From Mugil cephalus (lineage: Eukaryota > Chordata > Actinopteri > Mugiliformes > Mugilidae), in the NCBI RefSeq assembly GCF_022458985.1, contig NC_061781.1:9575501-9639500 (forward strand): a stretch of 64,000 bases of DNA. The letters are read 5' to 3'. The notes beneath the pieces are model-generated. The model saw nothing but the letters and a program-made list of their open reading frames with translations. It was not told the origin of the DNA and did no database searches. The translations under genes and the position numbers were made by a program. Position 1 is the first letter of the stretch. Each line of letters begins with the position of its first letter. This document shows, piece by piece, positions 34,256 to 46,323 of this stretch.

Positions 34256-35404
34256 AGGCCGGTGAGTGTATGTGTATAGATATGACAGATTTCAACAGTA
34301 CCCTTAAGTTTACCATTTGGGAGACAGTTTTCCAGTGCTACAGTCCCGTTTTAATTACCCTCTAGTCCAATGATTTATTTTTTTCCAAATGCATGGAAAC
34401 AGCACTGAACCCTCTATGCAACCCATAGCCCGCATGTTTCTCGTAATTCAGAGTCTCCTTCAGGTCAGCTAGAACACGCAGACAAATCCTGCATTATGAT
34501 ACATGCAACAGTGCTATTAATGCATGTCATGAGACTGAAATAAAGTCAGATTCTCATCTGTTGGGCATATTAGTGCTACAACTCATGACCTGTCTTTAGT
34601 TGTGGTTTCATCCTTGTACAAAGTCTTAAAACAGAGAGAGATTTGAGGCAGTACTAATTATTAAATTCAAATTAAGCTGTATTTTATTATAACCTGTTCA
34701 AGTTTTCTTGTGGTTTATTAACATGTTTTGGCTGATATGGTCAAATCAAGAACCGCTGCATCGAGTAACAGTTACAAATACTATGATGTTTTCCAAAGTT
34801 CTATATGTTCATCAGTATGTTTTCAAAAGTACTGATGAATGGATTTAGTTGCGGTTACCGAGTGTTATTTGTGTCACCAAAGGCATAGCATCACCATAAA
34901 TGTAGTAATATAGTAACATGCATATTTGTCAGGATGAAATAAAGATAATGTGCCAATTCTGTTCAATTTTTAATGAATAACACAAAAGACTAACAGAGAC
35001 CTACCAAGGTTGGAAAGTATAGCAGTTAAATAAAAAAACAAGATTTGATATAACTTTGAATGAGATCACATTCATATCATGACTGAGCCCAGTCTAGTCT
35101 TTCAAACTTCTATTTAATTTAATCAATCTAACACATGAGCTGAGAAACAATATTAAAATGTTTCAACCTCTACGATCGAGAATAAGCAGATAGTATAAAT
35201 GTGGAAAACAGTTCTGCAGCATCTCTCTGGATTATAACAATGATTTTGCATAGTGCTCATGTAAATGCACAGTTTGCAATGTTTCACAACAGTGATTTAT
35301 CGTCACACGCCAAGCAGCACAGGTTACAAACGTGGGTGAGTTCAAAGCAAGTCAGTGTTTAACAGTGATCTAGGGATACGTGGTCATAGCTACACGTGGA
35401 GATT
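34256..35404. other. Intergenic, 3' flank of OR-8
   Basis: No gene is recognised. This 3' flank is unlike the flanks of OR-9 to OR-14, which marks the left edge of the tandem array. Confidence 0.6.
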
Positions 35405-36361
35405 TCATTTAAACCTCTGACTTGAAATGGTGCACAAATAGATCATTCTGTTTCTAATTTTAGTCAGGATGAGTCCATAAATGACAGGATTCAGTACAGG
35501 TGGGAAGATAAGAAACTGTATGGCCATGAAGTTCCTCACGTTCTGCGGCACAGATGTGGCTCCATATCGTGCGTACATGAGGTCAAAAAGCAGAGCAGCT
35601 GTGACGTTAAGCAGACAGAACAAATGTGGCACGCATGTCCGAGTAAACTTACTCCTGCTCTCTTTTGACTTTAAAGCTGATTTTACCAGCTGCACATACG
35701 AGCACACAATAAAGAGAGCGTGTCCACAATAGAAAGAAATGAAAAACAACCCGACGGTGCTGTTAGCGACTGCTGAGCCACAAGCAAGTTTAACGACTGA
35801 CCAATTCTCACAGTAGAGCTTCTGTATGTGGGAGCCACATAATTTCAGTCTAGATGTCAAAGAGATCATCAATGCCTCTGCACTCAAAGGAACAAGCCAG
35901 GTTAAACTAACTAGTACAGAAACCCTTGGCACAGACATCATAGAGTGGTACTCCAAAGGACGACATATAGCCACATATCGATCATAGGACATCAACGCTA
36001 AAATGGAGTAGTCAACCATTGCATAGGAGTATATAACATAGATCTGCAAAAGGCATCCTGCGTATGATATTATATGAATGTCAGACAAAAGATCAGAAAA
36101 AAACTTAGGATAAAAGCCTGCAGTTCCATAAAGTCCATTAATGCACAGATTACATATAAATGCGTACATGGGTTCATGTAGGGTGTGATCCAAAACTATG
36201 GTTAAAATGAGAGAAACATTTACCAGCAAAATTGCACAATAACATAATAAAGAGAGAGAGAAAAGTGGAACTCTGTAGTTGACTGTTGCACCAAAGCCAG
36301 ACAGTGAAAAATAACCTATACTGTGCAAGGAAGAGTTAGTCATTTTGTAATAATCCTCCAT
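35405..36361 (-). CDS. Olfactory receptor OR-8 (group III, left edge of array)
   Basis: A 318-residue receptor starting MEDYYKMTNSS (NSS at 9-11; Met7 is an alternative start). It has LHEPMYAFICNLCINGLYG, MSYDRYVAICRPLEYH (124 onward), TCVPHLFCLL and PPVLNPVIYGL. Residues 1 to about 120 and the upstream DNA are almost identical to OR-9. After codons 117-120 the sequence departs (for example VSVLVSLTWLVPLSAEALMI) and the 3' flank is unique. It fits one of two parents of the hybrid genes OR-9 to OR-13. No disabling mutation is seen. Confidence 0.96.
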   Translation of the reverse strand: MEDYYKMTNSSLHSIGYFSLSGFGATVNYRVPLFSLSLLCYCAILLVNVSLILTIVLDHTLHEPMYAFICNLCINGLYGTAGFYPKFFSDLLSDIHIISYAGCLLQIYVIYSYAMVDYSILALMSYDRYVAICRPLEYHSMMSVPRVSVLVSLTWLVPLSAEALMISLTSRLKLCGSHIQKLYCENWSVVKLACGSAVANSTVGLFFISFYCGHALFIVCSYVQLVKSALKSKESRSKFTRTCVPHLFCLLNVTAALLFDLMYARYGATSVPQNVRNFMAIQFLIFPPVLNPVIYGLILTKIRNRMIYLCTISSQRFK

Positions 36362-37177
36362 GAAAACACTGTCAAACTGATGAACACAGTGTAGAAGACA
36401 TGATAAAAGGTGCCTAGAGGTGATAGTGTTGGTAGTGGCCCAGCTGGTCAGTGTCTGAATGACTGTAGCTCTGTACAGGGAATTTATGGCTTCATGCTAC
36501 ATGAGTGTCATTTGCTTGTGCAGAGCATGTGTTCATTTTCCATGATCACGTGGTTCATTTCAGCAAACAAAGTCTTTTTGTCAGTGAACGTTCTCTAAGC
36601 ACAAGCATATTTTAATATCAAAGATCAATGTTGTTGGTGATGATATCCTGCTTATTAGTGTAATAGTTTTCTAAAGCTCGTTCCTACAACACAACGAAAT
36701 AATTTAAGACATACTTCTACTAATGGTCTGTCCTGCCACAAAGTTATTGATGAATGGTTTCTAAATGAATCACTCAGCAGTGGAAGAAGTACTCAGATAT
36801 TATTATTATTATTTGGGTCAAAGGTCATGAGGCTTGATGGCGTGGACTCCATAAATATCCATAAATAATAAAATTTGCAGAAATTTCTCTTTGGTTCTTG
36901 TTTATGGCACAGGCAAGACAGGCTCGTTTTATTTTTATTTTCCCTGCATTTTGTTGCTGTCACACTTCTGGTCAAGATTAGAACAGATCCTGCACCCAGC
37001 TATTGGAGAAGTTTCTATGAGCTAAAATCTGAAAAGGTTCATTCCTAACAGCAGCATCAAGCTTCGGAAGACTGTGGATTTGTTTTCACTACCACTAATG
37101 CATTGTATACTATATGTCCACCTTAAAATAACTCTGTGTGTGTGCCCTAATATTGATATAAAGAGTGAAAGAATTTT
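36362..37177 (-). promoter_or_regulatory. Type A upstream region of OR-8
   Basis: The first 240 bp upstream of the start are shared almost base for base by OR-9 to OR-13. The block contains an E-box CACGTG within 'ccatgatcacgtggttcatt' and a GGGAA motif in 'ctgtacagggaatttatgg'. It probably holds the core promoter and 5'UTR, but no start site can be fixed. Farther out the spacer continues with '(att)n tgggtcaaagg' up to the L2 insertion. Confidence 0.5.
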
Positions 37178-38940
37178 CACACAGCTCAGCAGAATGCTGT
37201 TGAAAAAAAGATAGGTTTTTAATCTCTTTTTAAAGATGGCTACTGATGTGGCATGTCTAACTGTGTCAGGCAAGGTGTTCCATTTTTGTGGGGCATATAC
37301 ACTAAAAGCTGCCTCCCCTTCTTTGGATCTGGTGTGAGGGATGAGTAAATTGCCACTGCCTGTTGACCGAAGTGTTCTTGCTAGGGTGTAAGTGATGAGC
37401 ATATCTGTGATGTACTGAGGTGCAAGACCATGTAGTGCTTTATAAACCAGAGCAGTATTTTGAAATTGATTCTTGTTCTAACAGGTAACCAGTGCAAAGA
37501 TATAAGAACAGATGTGATGTGTTGATATTTTTTGGTACCAGTCAGAATACGTGCAGCTGCATTTTGAATTAGTTGTAACCTCTGAATACTTGAATTCGGG
37601 AGTCCAGTGAATAAACCATTACAGTAATCTAATCTACTTGTTATAAATGTGTGGATTGATTTTTCCAAGTCTGATTTTGACAGAAAGCCCCTCAATTTGG
37701 AGATATTTTTGAGATGATAAAAAGATGATCTTGTAGTGTGATTGATATGACTTCTGAAATTTAGATTGCTGTCGATAATTACGCCCAGATTCCTTGCTTC
37801 AGTTTTGCTATCAAGAGAGAGAGAGAGTTGAGATGTGCTGCGATTTTCAGTCTCTGAGCCTGTGCACCAAAGATGATTATTTCTGTTTTGTCTTTGTTTA
37901 GTTGTAAAAAGTTTTCTGACATCCATTGATTAATATCTTTGATACACTGAGTGAGGGATATTATGGGTGACAGGTCATCTGGGTGTAGTGAAATGTAAAG
38001 TTGCAAATCATCTGCATAATTATGGTAACTAAGATTATGTTTGTGTATGTCGTGAGAGAGTGGAAGCATGTAGAGATTGAATAGCAGTGGTCCAAGAATT
38101 AACCCTTGAGGTACCCCACATGTAATGTTCATTTTGTTTGAGTTGAATTCACCAATGGAGACATAAAACTGCCTGTCATAAAGGTAGGTTCTGAACCAAT
38201 TTAGAACTGGGCCAGATAAATCAACCCACCTTTCAAGCCTTTCCAGTAAAATTTTGTGGTCAACAGTGTCAAACGCATAGCTAAGATCAAGTAGAACAAG
38301 AATCGAGATTTTTTTGGAGTCTGTGTTTATACGTAGATCATTTAAAACTTTAATAAGTGTCATTTCTGTGCTATGGTGGGGACAAAAAACAGACTGATAA
38401 GGGTCTAAAAGGCTATCTGATGCGAGATAATTCTTGAGCTGAATGTAAACTGTTTTTTGAAGTATTTTGCTAAGGAATGGTAAGTTGGAGATGGGCCTGT
38501 AATTGGCAATGACACTTTGATCCAGATTGTTCTTCTTCAGAAGTGGTTTGATGACAGTTGTTTTTAGTGACGTGGGAAATATTCCTGACTGAAGAGACCA
38601 GTTAATGATATGTAGAACCTCTGGTGCTAGGGAGTTAAAGACAGTTTTGAAAAATGGAGTTGGGAGAGGATCCAGGCAGCAGGTCGAGGACCTGAGCTGA
38701 CCAACAATATTGCCAAGTTCTGTCAGATCTAGAAAGTTAAAGGGAGACATGACACAGGTGGAGTTCCTGGAGAAAGGAATGGTGAGGTCAGTGCTAGATT
38801 TAAGGGGACTAATGTTTTGTCTAATAGAAATGATTTTGTTATTAAAGAAAGAAGCAAATTGATCACATTTTTCTGAGGACAACATTTCAGAGGGAATGGT
38901 GGATGGTGGGTTAACAAGTCTGTCAACTGTGGAGAAAAGC
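37178..38940 (-). mobile_element. L2-type LINE, truncated at both ends
   Basis: It encodes the reverse transcriptase of a fish L2/Maui-like LINE: NYRPISNLPFLSKILQKTVY, LVLLDLSYAFDTVDH, CGVPQGLILGPLLFNLYMLP, NYADDLQLY (active site), and a C-terminal part with LHWLPVRTRINFKILL and FKKRLKTYLF. The coding sequence changes frame about twice (near 37.80 and 37.40 kb), so it is inactive. The 5' endonuclease and the 3'UTR are missing. Other type A spacers lack it, so it inserted in this spacer only. The first 16 or so codons of the long frame (SQFDLKKKVYEVISM) belong to the spacer, not the LINE. Confidence 0.85.
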
Positions 38941-39759
38941 ACAGTCATTGATATTACTTCATAAACCTTTTTCTTCAGGTCAAACTGGCTCAAGGTTGCA
39001 ACTTTGACACTTTGATTTGTGATTTGACACCAGACTGGTCTGAAACACCTTCACATTTAATCTTCTGTCTTACTGGTTACCGAACCTGCTTTCTTGACTG
39101 ATGAGAAGTAGTTTGATGGTGAAGTTTATTTTCTCTGATACAGACTTTGATCCACATTAAGGTCATGATGTCAGAAAGCAAAGCAGATGTAACAGACATG
39201 TCTGAGTGTACAGCATATTTCTCTGTCTTGAGTATAATTGTATGAACTGTGCAGAAAGAGAACAACAAGTTGAGCTGAAATGAAAAAGTATAACAAACCT
39301 AATGATGTTGAAAACCATCATTTACTAGTGGAAAAACTTTCACTCCATTGTGGCTGGAGTGACTCATACTTCTGTTACAGGTTGTTGGTAGCCAAAGGAA
39401 AAGGGTTTGCACAAAAAAAAATGTGTTTTCATTTTATTGATGAACATTTTATACTTGCCATATTTACTTGTCAGGTACAGACATGAGGTTGCAGGTCAGT
39501 GTAAAGGCAAAACAGACTAACACACAAATGCAACTTTGGAAAAGAATGTGGGTTTCATAGGTAGAACAACTATTCAGACACCTGCATTTCTCTGCTGGAA
39601 AATCACAGCTATCGAATTAAACTCTTGATTGAAACCTGCACCCATACGTGAGAATCATTGCAATAACTCGCTGTAAAAAAAGTGTTTCTTGATGTAAACA
39701 ACCACACCAACACAACCCGTCCCATATTTGATCAGAACCTTGCAATATTTCAGTACATT
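38941..39759. other. Array spacer, 3' flank of OR-9
   Basis: Continuation of the type A spacer to the right of the L2. It aligns with the 3' flanks of OR-10 to OR-14 ('ctgatacagactttgatcca', 'ttgcaataactcgctg'). The small frames in it recur in each copy only because the DNA is duplicated. Confidence 0.75.
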
Positions 39760-40731
39760 TCAAAATGTGCTTTTTAGTTTGAGTCTTTGAAAAGCCAGTT
39801 TACACAAATATATCATACGGTGTCTAATCTTTGTAAGGACCAGTCCATAAATAACAGGGTTCAGTATCGGTGGAAAAACCAGAAACTGTACGGCCATGAA
39901 GTTCTTTAGGTTCTGTGACATAGATGCTGATCCGTACCTCGAGTACATGACATCAAAAAGCAGAGCAGTGCTGACATTAAGCAGACAGAACAGATGTGGC
40001 AGACACGTCTGTGTAAACTTCTTCCTGCCCTCCTTGGATTTCAGAGCTGATTTAACCAGCAGCACATATGAGCATGCTATGCAGACAGCATGACAGAAAT
40101 AAAAAGCGATGACGATTAGTCCGACTACATCGCTTGCTTTTGTTGAACCACAAGCAAGTTTAACAACTGACCAGTTCTCACAGTAGAGTTTCTGGATGAT
40201 AGAGCCACATAATTTCAGTGTTGATGTCAGGCTTATTACAAGTAACATACAGCTCAGAGGAACAAGCCAAGATAAACTGAATAACACAGCAGACCTTCGC
40301 ACAGACATCATAGAGTGGTACTCCAAAGGACGACATATAGCCACATATCTATCATAGGACATTAGGACCAGCATGGAGTAGTCAACCATTGCATAGGAGT
40401 ATATAACATAGACCTGCAAAAGGCATCCTGCGTATGATATTATATGAACGTCAGACAAAAGATCAGAAAAAAACTTAGGATAAAAGCCTGCAGTTCCATA
40501 AAGTCCATTAATGCACAGATTACATATAAACGCGTACATGGGTTCATGTAGGGTGTGATCCAAAACTATGGTTAAAATGAGAGAAACATTTACCAGCAAA
40601 ATTGCACAATAACATAATAAAGAGAGAGAGAAAAGTGGAACTCTGTAGTTGACTGTTGCACCGAAGCCAGACAGTGAAAAATAACCTATACTGTGCAAGG
40701 AAGAGTTAGTCATTTTGTAATAATCCTCCAT
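39760..40731 (-). CDS. Olfactory receptor OR-9 (group III hybrid), intact
   Basis: A 323-residue receptor with MTNSS, LHEPMYAFIC, SYAGCLLQVYVIYSYAMVDYSML, MSYDRYVAICRPLEYHSMM, TCLPHLFCLL, PPILNPVIYGL and tail KLKSTF. The 5' part matches OR-8 and the 3' part matches OR-14; the switch lies in 40373-40383. Loop 2 and TM4 (SCMLLVISLTSTLKLCG) and TM5 (SDVVGLIVIAFYFCHAVCIACSY) carry most of the differences from its sisters. Confidence 0.96.
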   Translation of the reverse strand: MEDYYKMTNSSLHSIGYFSLSGFGATVNYRVPLFSLSLLCYCAILLVNVSLILTIVLDHTLHEPMYAFICNLCINGLYGTAGFYPKFFSDLLSDVHIISYAGCLLQVYVIYSYAMVDYSMLVLMSYDRYVAICRPLEYHSMMSVRRSAVLFSLSWLVPLSCMLLVISLTSTLKLCGSIIQKLYCENWSVVKLACGSTKASDVVGLIVIAFYFCHAVCIACSYVLLVKSALKSKEGRKKFTQTCLPHLFCLLNVSTALLFDVMYSRYGSASMSQNLKNFMAVQFLVFPPILNPVIYGLVLTKIRHRMIYLCKLAFQRLKLKSTF

Positions 40732-42447
40732 GAAAACACTGTCAAACTGATGACCACAGTGTAGAAGACATGATAAAAGGTGCCTAGAGGTGATAGTGTT
40801 GGTAGTGGCCCAGCTGGTCAGTGTCTGAATGACTGTTGCTCTGTACAGGGAATTTATGGCTTCATGCTACATGAGTGTCATTTGCTTGTGCAGAGCATGT
40901 GTTCATTTTCCATGATCACGTGGTTCATTTCAGCAAACAAAGTCTTTTTGTCAGTGAACGTTCTCTAAGCACAAGCATATTTTAAGATCAGTAATCAATG
41001 TTGTTGGTGATGATATCCTGTTTATTATTGTAGTAGTTTTCTAAAGCTCTTTCCTAGAACACAACGAAATAATTTAAGACATACTACTACTAATGGTCTG
41101 TCCTGCCACAAAGTTGTTGATGAATGGTTTCTAAATGAATCACTCAGCAGTGGAAGAAGTACTCAGATATTATTATTATTATTTGGGTCAAAGGTCATGA
41201 GGCTTGATGGCGAAGACTCCATAAATATCCATAAATAATATAATTTGCAGCCCTTTCTCCTCGGTTCTGGTTTATGACACAGGCAAGACAGGCTTGTTTT
41301 ATTTTTATTTTCCCTGCATTTTGTTGCTGTGTCACTGCCGGTCAAAATTAGAACAGATCCTGCACCCAGCTATTGGAGAAGTTTCTATGAGCTAATATCT
41401 GAAAAGTTTCATTCCTAACAGCAGCATCAAGCTTCGGAAGACTGGATTTGTTTTCACTACCACTAATGCATTGTATACTATATGTCCACCTTAAAATTAC
41501 TCTGTGTGTGTGCCCTGTATTAATACTAATGCTACTAATGCTACTATTGATATAAAGAGTGATAGAGTTTTCTGACCTTCCTGTGAATTTAAAGGCTGTA
41601 CAATCATTGATATTACTTCGTAAATCTTTTCCTTAAAGTCAAACTGGCTCAAGGCTGCATCTTTGACACTTCGTTTTGTGATTTGACACCAGACTGATCT
41701 GAAACACCTCCACATTTAATCTTCTGTCTTACTGGTTACCAAACCAGCTTTCTTGACCACCCCCGTTTATTCACAGAGTGGTGAGGACCCATGAGAAGTA
41801 GTTTGATGGTAAAGTTTATTTTCTCTGATACAGACTTTGATCAACATCAAGGTCATGATGTCAGAAAGCAAAGCAGATGTAACAGACATGTCTGAGTGTA
41901 CAGCACATTTCTCTATCTTGAGTATAATTGTATGAACTGTGCAGAAAGAGAACAAAAAGTTGAGCTGAAATGTAAAAGTATAACAAACCTAATGATGTTG
42001 AAAACCGACATTTACTAGTGGAACAACTTTCAGTCGATTGTGGCTGGAGTGACTCATACTTCTGTTACAGGTTGTTGGTAGCCAAAGGAAAAGGGTTTGC
42101 ACAAAAAAAAAGTGTTTTAATTTTATGGATGAACATTTTATACTTGCCATATTTACTTGTCAGGTACAGACATCAGGTTGCAGGTTAGTGTAAAGGCAAA
42201 ACAGACTAACACACAAATGCAACTTTGGAGAAGAATGTGGGTTTCATAGGTAGAACAACATTCAGACACCTGCCTTTCTCTGCTGGAAATTCACAGCTAT
42301 CGAATTAAACTCTTGATTGAAACCTGCACCCATACGTGAGAATCATTGCAATAACTCGCTGTAAAAAAAGTGTTTCTTGATGTAAACAACCACACCAACA
42401 CAACCCGTCCCAAATTTGATCAGAACCTTGCAATATTTCAGTAGATT
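40732..42447. promoter_or_regulatory. Type A spacer between OR-9 and OR-10
   Basis: The uninterrupted version of the type A spacer: OR-9 upstream region, '(att)n tgggtcaaagg', an 'atgctactaatgctactatt' stretch, a region readable as SQFDFKEKIYEVISM, then the empty site 'ctgatacagactttgatc' and the OR-10 3' flank. It is the best reference for spotting insertions in the other spacers. The OR-9 promoter is presumably in its left 250 bp. Confidence 0.55.
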
Positions 42448-43419
42448 TCAAAATATGCTTTTTAGTTTGAGTCTTTGAAAAGCCAGTTTACACAAATATA
42501 TCATACGGTGTCTAATCTTTGTGAGGACCAGTCCATAAATGACAGGGTTCAGTATCGGTGGAAAAACCAGAAACTGTACGGCCATGAAGTTCTTTAAGTT
42601 CTGTGACATAGATGCTGATCCGTACCTCGAGTACATGACATCAAAAAGCAGAGCAGTGCTGACATTAAGCAGACAGAACAGATGTGGCAGACACGTCTGT
42701 GTAAACTTCTTCCTGCCTTCCTTGGATTTCAGAGCTGATTTAACCAGCAGCACATATGAGCATGCTATGCAGACAGCATGACAGAAATAAAAAGCGATGA
42801 TGATTAGTCCGACTACATCGCTTGCTATTGTTGAACCACATGCAAGTTTAACAACTGACCAGTTCTCACAGTAGAGTTTCTGGATGATAGAGCCACATAA
42901 TTTCAGTGTTGATGTCAGGCTTATTCCAAGTAACCCACAGCTCAGAGGAACAAGCCAAGATAAACCGAATAACACAGCAGACCTTCGCACAGACATCATA
43001 GAGTGGTACTCCAAAGGACGACATATAGCCACATATCTATCATAGGACATTAGGACCAGCATGGAGTAGTCAACCAATGCATAGGAGTATATAACATAGA
43101 TCTGCAAAAGGCATCCTGCGTATGATATTATATGAACATCAGACAAAAGATCAGAAAAAAACTTAGGATAAAAGCCTGCAGTTCCATAAAGTCCATTAAT
43201 GCAAAGATTACATATAAACACGTACATGGGTTCATGTAGGGTGTGATCCAAAACTATGGTTAAAATGAGAGAAACATTTACCAGCAAAATTGCACAATAA
43301 CATAGTAAAGAGAGAGAGAAAAGTGGAACTCTGTAGTTGACTGTTGCGCCAAAGCCAGACAGTGAAAAATAACCTATACTGTGCAAGGAAGAGTTAGTCA
43401 TTTTGTAATAATCCTCCAT
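42448..43419 (-). CDS. Olfactory receptor OR-10 (group III hybrid), intact
   Basis: A 323-residue receptor. It has LHEPMYVFIC (Val shared only with OR-12) and the tail KLKSIF (also shared with OR-12), while OR-9, -11 and -13 have MYAFIC and KSTF. TM3 reads YSYALVDYSML, TM4 SWLVPLSCGLLGISLTS, TM5 TIASDVVGLIIIAFYF. All OR hallmarks are present and the frame is open. Its upstream region is type B. Confidence 0.96.
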   Translation of the reverse strand: MEDYYKMTNSSLHSIGYFSLSGFGATVNYRVPLFSLSLLCYCAILLVNVSLILTIVLDHTLHEPMYVFICNLCINGLYGTAGFYPKFFSDLLSDVHIISYAGCLLQIYVIYSYALVDYSMLVLMSYDRYVAICRPLEYHSMMSVRRSAVLFGLSWLVPLSCGLLGISLTSTLKLCGSIIQKLYCENWSVVKLACGSTIASDVVGLIIIAFYFCHAVCIACSYVLLVKSALKSKEGRKKFTQTCLPHLFCLLNVSTALLFDVMYSRYGSASMSQNLKNFMAVQFLVFPPILNPVIYGLVLTKIRHRMIYLCKLAFQRLKLKSIF

Positions 43420-43943
43420 GAAAACACTGTCAAACTGATGAACACAGTGTAGAAGACATGATAAAAGGTGCCTAGAGGTGATAGTGTTGGTAGTGGCCCA
43501 GCTGGTCAGTGTCTGAATGACTGTTGCTCTGTACAGGGAATTTATGGCTTCATGCTACATGAGTGTCATTTGCTTGTGCAGAGCATGTGTTCATTTTCCA
43601 TGATCACGTGGTTCATTTCATGATGAGAACATTAAAAACAACGATGCAGGCAGAACAATATGGCTAAAACAATTTTATTAAATTCCTTCAAAAATAGCCA
43701 CATAAATGTTTTCCTCAGTGAACACTCCTAAGTGCAAGCAGATCAGTGAAAATGTTGTTGGTGATGATTTTCTGCTTTATTAGGGGTCCAAAGCAGCACT
43801 GAAAGATTTTGGCGCTACAGTAACAGTGAAGGAGTTTGATTACATTTCTCATGGACGGTATGTTGCACAGGCCACACCCACTTTGGTCGTCTGAATAATT
43901 ACCAATTCGACTTTTAATTTTGTACATTTTCTCTAATACAGAC
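43420..43943 (-). promoter_or_regulatory. Type B upstream region of OR-10
   Basis: The first 200 bp upstream match type A. After 'cgtggttcatttca' the sequence changes to 'tgatgagaacattaaaaaca', about 100 bp not present in type A, before resuming a diverged version of the shared 'gttgttggtgatgat' stretch. The same change is found upstream of OR-12. It ends at the hAT target site. Confidence 0.6.
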
Positions 43944-45693
43944 TAGGGCTGTCGTGGTATACCGGTATTGACGATAATAGTGGCATTAACAATTGAATTT
44001 TAATATCGTGTTAAAAATGATCATATGATCATATCATATGATAATATCGTGTATCGGCCTGCGACCAAATATATGTGGCCCGCGTCTTGAACAACTTTTT
44101 TCCCCGCCAACAGCGCTCAGAATCTGCGCTCACTCGCTGCTCTTGCTCTCATTGAATATTTATATTTATTGGTGCACTTCCATTCCTGACCAGAGAATAT
44201 CATTGTGATACATTGGTGGTAGGGTGGCGCTGTTGAGCTCCTACCAGTTCAATTCCTGTGAGGTGAAGAAGACCAGCAGGAAGTCAGAGGATGCCAGGAG
44301 AGCATGTTAGGGAGTGGAACAAAGACTAATGAAAAAATAAATAAATAAAACTGTTGGGAAAACGATTATCTTTTTTTTTTTTTTTTTTTACCAAGGTCGA
44401 TTCCACCGTAGTATATGTTTTATGACTGAACTCTGTACGATTAATGGGGGCACGTTTTGTCCTGTTTATTGCACCAGAAAGTAGACTGATTTCATTTTGG
44501 ACATGTTTTGTCCCATGCTCTTTTGTTCGTATTTGCAGCTATAGGTCCAAGGCCTAGTAATGAGCTATGTCTGTTTTCAAATATTTCAGAGTGTTTCAAT
44601 TGTTTTTGTTATTTAAAAACCCAGATAGATGTTAAGTCATTTTTGGAACATAACTGTGACGTATAATTACCTGTGTCATTCACTTTTCAAAATTAATTTG
44701 TGATAGTCTTGGGTTTTAAAGGGTTAAGTAAGGCCTTCAGCCTTTGTATAACAGTGGGAAAAATCAGGAAGAATGTTACTTCCGCTATCTCACCATATAA
44801 GGAGTTTTTTCCCGCTTTGCTGCAGCTTGCTGACAGACTAGGATACATCACAAACCAATATTTCACACGCTGGAAACCAGATAAAGCCAATCAGCTACAC
44901 ATGGGAATTCATTGATACATGAGAGGCAGCACTCCTCCCTTCTGTATGGGCGGAGCCTAGATAGAACAAGGTCATGGTGTCTACTTGGATGAGGGCTTTG
45001 GATTTTTCTACCCTTAAGGTGGACAGGCTGAAGTCTCAGCGCTGAATCAATACCTATTCTCTGTGTACCAAACAAATAACCTAAATGTGAGAAATTGTCT
45101 CGTGATTTGTGCATAGATTCAGAAAGGTATTAAGATCCTGGGCTGAAGGAGAGGAAAGTGTGTTTATTTTGCACATGGATGCAACATATACCCATATTTA
45201 ACTTAATGTACTGCAAAAATTATATTAAAAAATGTCAAACTCAACACATAACCTGTGTCAATTGAACAACAAGTCTAGCTAACACGTTTATGTGCACTGC
45301 AGGGAATGCTCAGGCAAATCAGACAACAGAGAACCAGAGTTGAGAAGAATTCAACTCATCTGACGTTTTGTAATATGTAACTTCTAAAATGCTATCTCTG
45401 AGAACATTTTTTGTTAAAACATTTTGGCCCACAGCCCTCCCCCCAGATTCAATTTTGGTCCTCCACTGATCCAGTGCCACTGGAACACAGTGTATATTTA
45501 ACAACTGCCCATGTTTTCTTCCGTTCTTCTGTGATTTTGAGTGTAATTCATCTCCCAAAAGAGAGAAAATGACAATAAAGTTGAAAATGCATTTCCTGGA
45601 TTTTGCTGTTATTATTTACATTTTTGTTGATATTGGGATAATATTGTTAACGTGAAATTTTGTGTCCATGATAACCATGAAGTGATACTCCTA
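43944..45693 (+). mobile_element. hAT element between OR-10 and OR-11 (hAT copy 1)
   Basis: It starts 'tagggctgtcgtggtatacc' and is bounded by perfect 8-bp duplications ATACAGAC (43936-43943 and 45694-45701). The right end ('gatactccta') is a decayed version of the inverted terminus. The left 600 bp align with 51371-52200 in the OR-12/OR-13 spacer. No intact transposase frame is seen. Other spacers show the empty site 'gatacagactttgatcc'. Confidence 0.8.
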
Positions 45694-46323
45694 ATACAGA
45701 CAGACCTTGATCCACATTAAGGTCATGATGTCAAAAAGCAAAGCAGATGTAACACACATGCCTGAGTGTACAGAATATTTCTCTGTCTTGAGTATAATTG
45801 TTTGAACTGTGCATAAACAGAACAAAAAGTTGAGCTGAAATGAAAAAGTATAACAAACCTAATAGTATCAAAAACTGACATTTAACTATGGAACAACTCT
45901 AAGTCGGTTGTGCTTGGAGTGACCCATACTTTAGTTAGAGGTTGTTGGTAGCAAAAGGAAAGGGGTTTGCACAAAGTAATACATATTGTGTAATCATTTT
46001 TTTGATGAACATTTTATACTTGCCATATTTACTTGTCAGGTACAGACATCAGGTTGCTGGTCAGTGTAAAGGCAAAACAGACTAACACGCAAATGCAGCC
46101 TTGGAGAAGAATGTGGGTTTCATAGGCAGAACAACATTCAGACACCTGCCTTTCTCTGCTGGAAATTCACAGCTATCGAATTAAACTCTTGATTGAAACC
46201 TGCACCCATACGTGAGAATCATTGCAATAACTTGCTGTTTAAAAAGTGTTTCTTGATGTAAGCAACCACACCAACACAACCCGTCCCATATTTGATCAGA
46301 ATCTTGCAATATTTCAGTAGATT
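45694..46323. other. Array spacer, 3' flank of OR-11
   Basis: Shared 3' flank as in the other array genes, somewhat diverged ('cattttgtaatcattttttt' instead of the usual 'gtgttttaattttatggatg'). Confidence 0.7.

Noticed and set aside
40780-40968. Small plus-strand frame MPRGDSVGSG..., repeated upstream of OR-8, -9, -11 and -13
   Set aside because: It recurs because the spacer DNA is duplicated and it is absent from the type B copies. There is no sign of selection for a protein.
41163-41345. 60-residue minus-strand frame repeated in the type A spacers (CLCHK and DPNNNNNI)
   Set aside because: Again a by-product of duplicated spacers; the Asn run is a translated ATT microsatellite.
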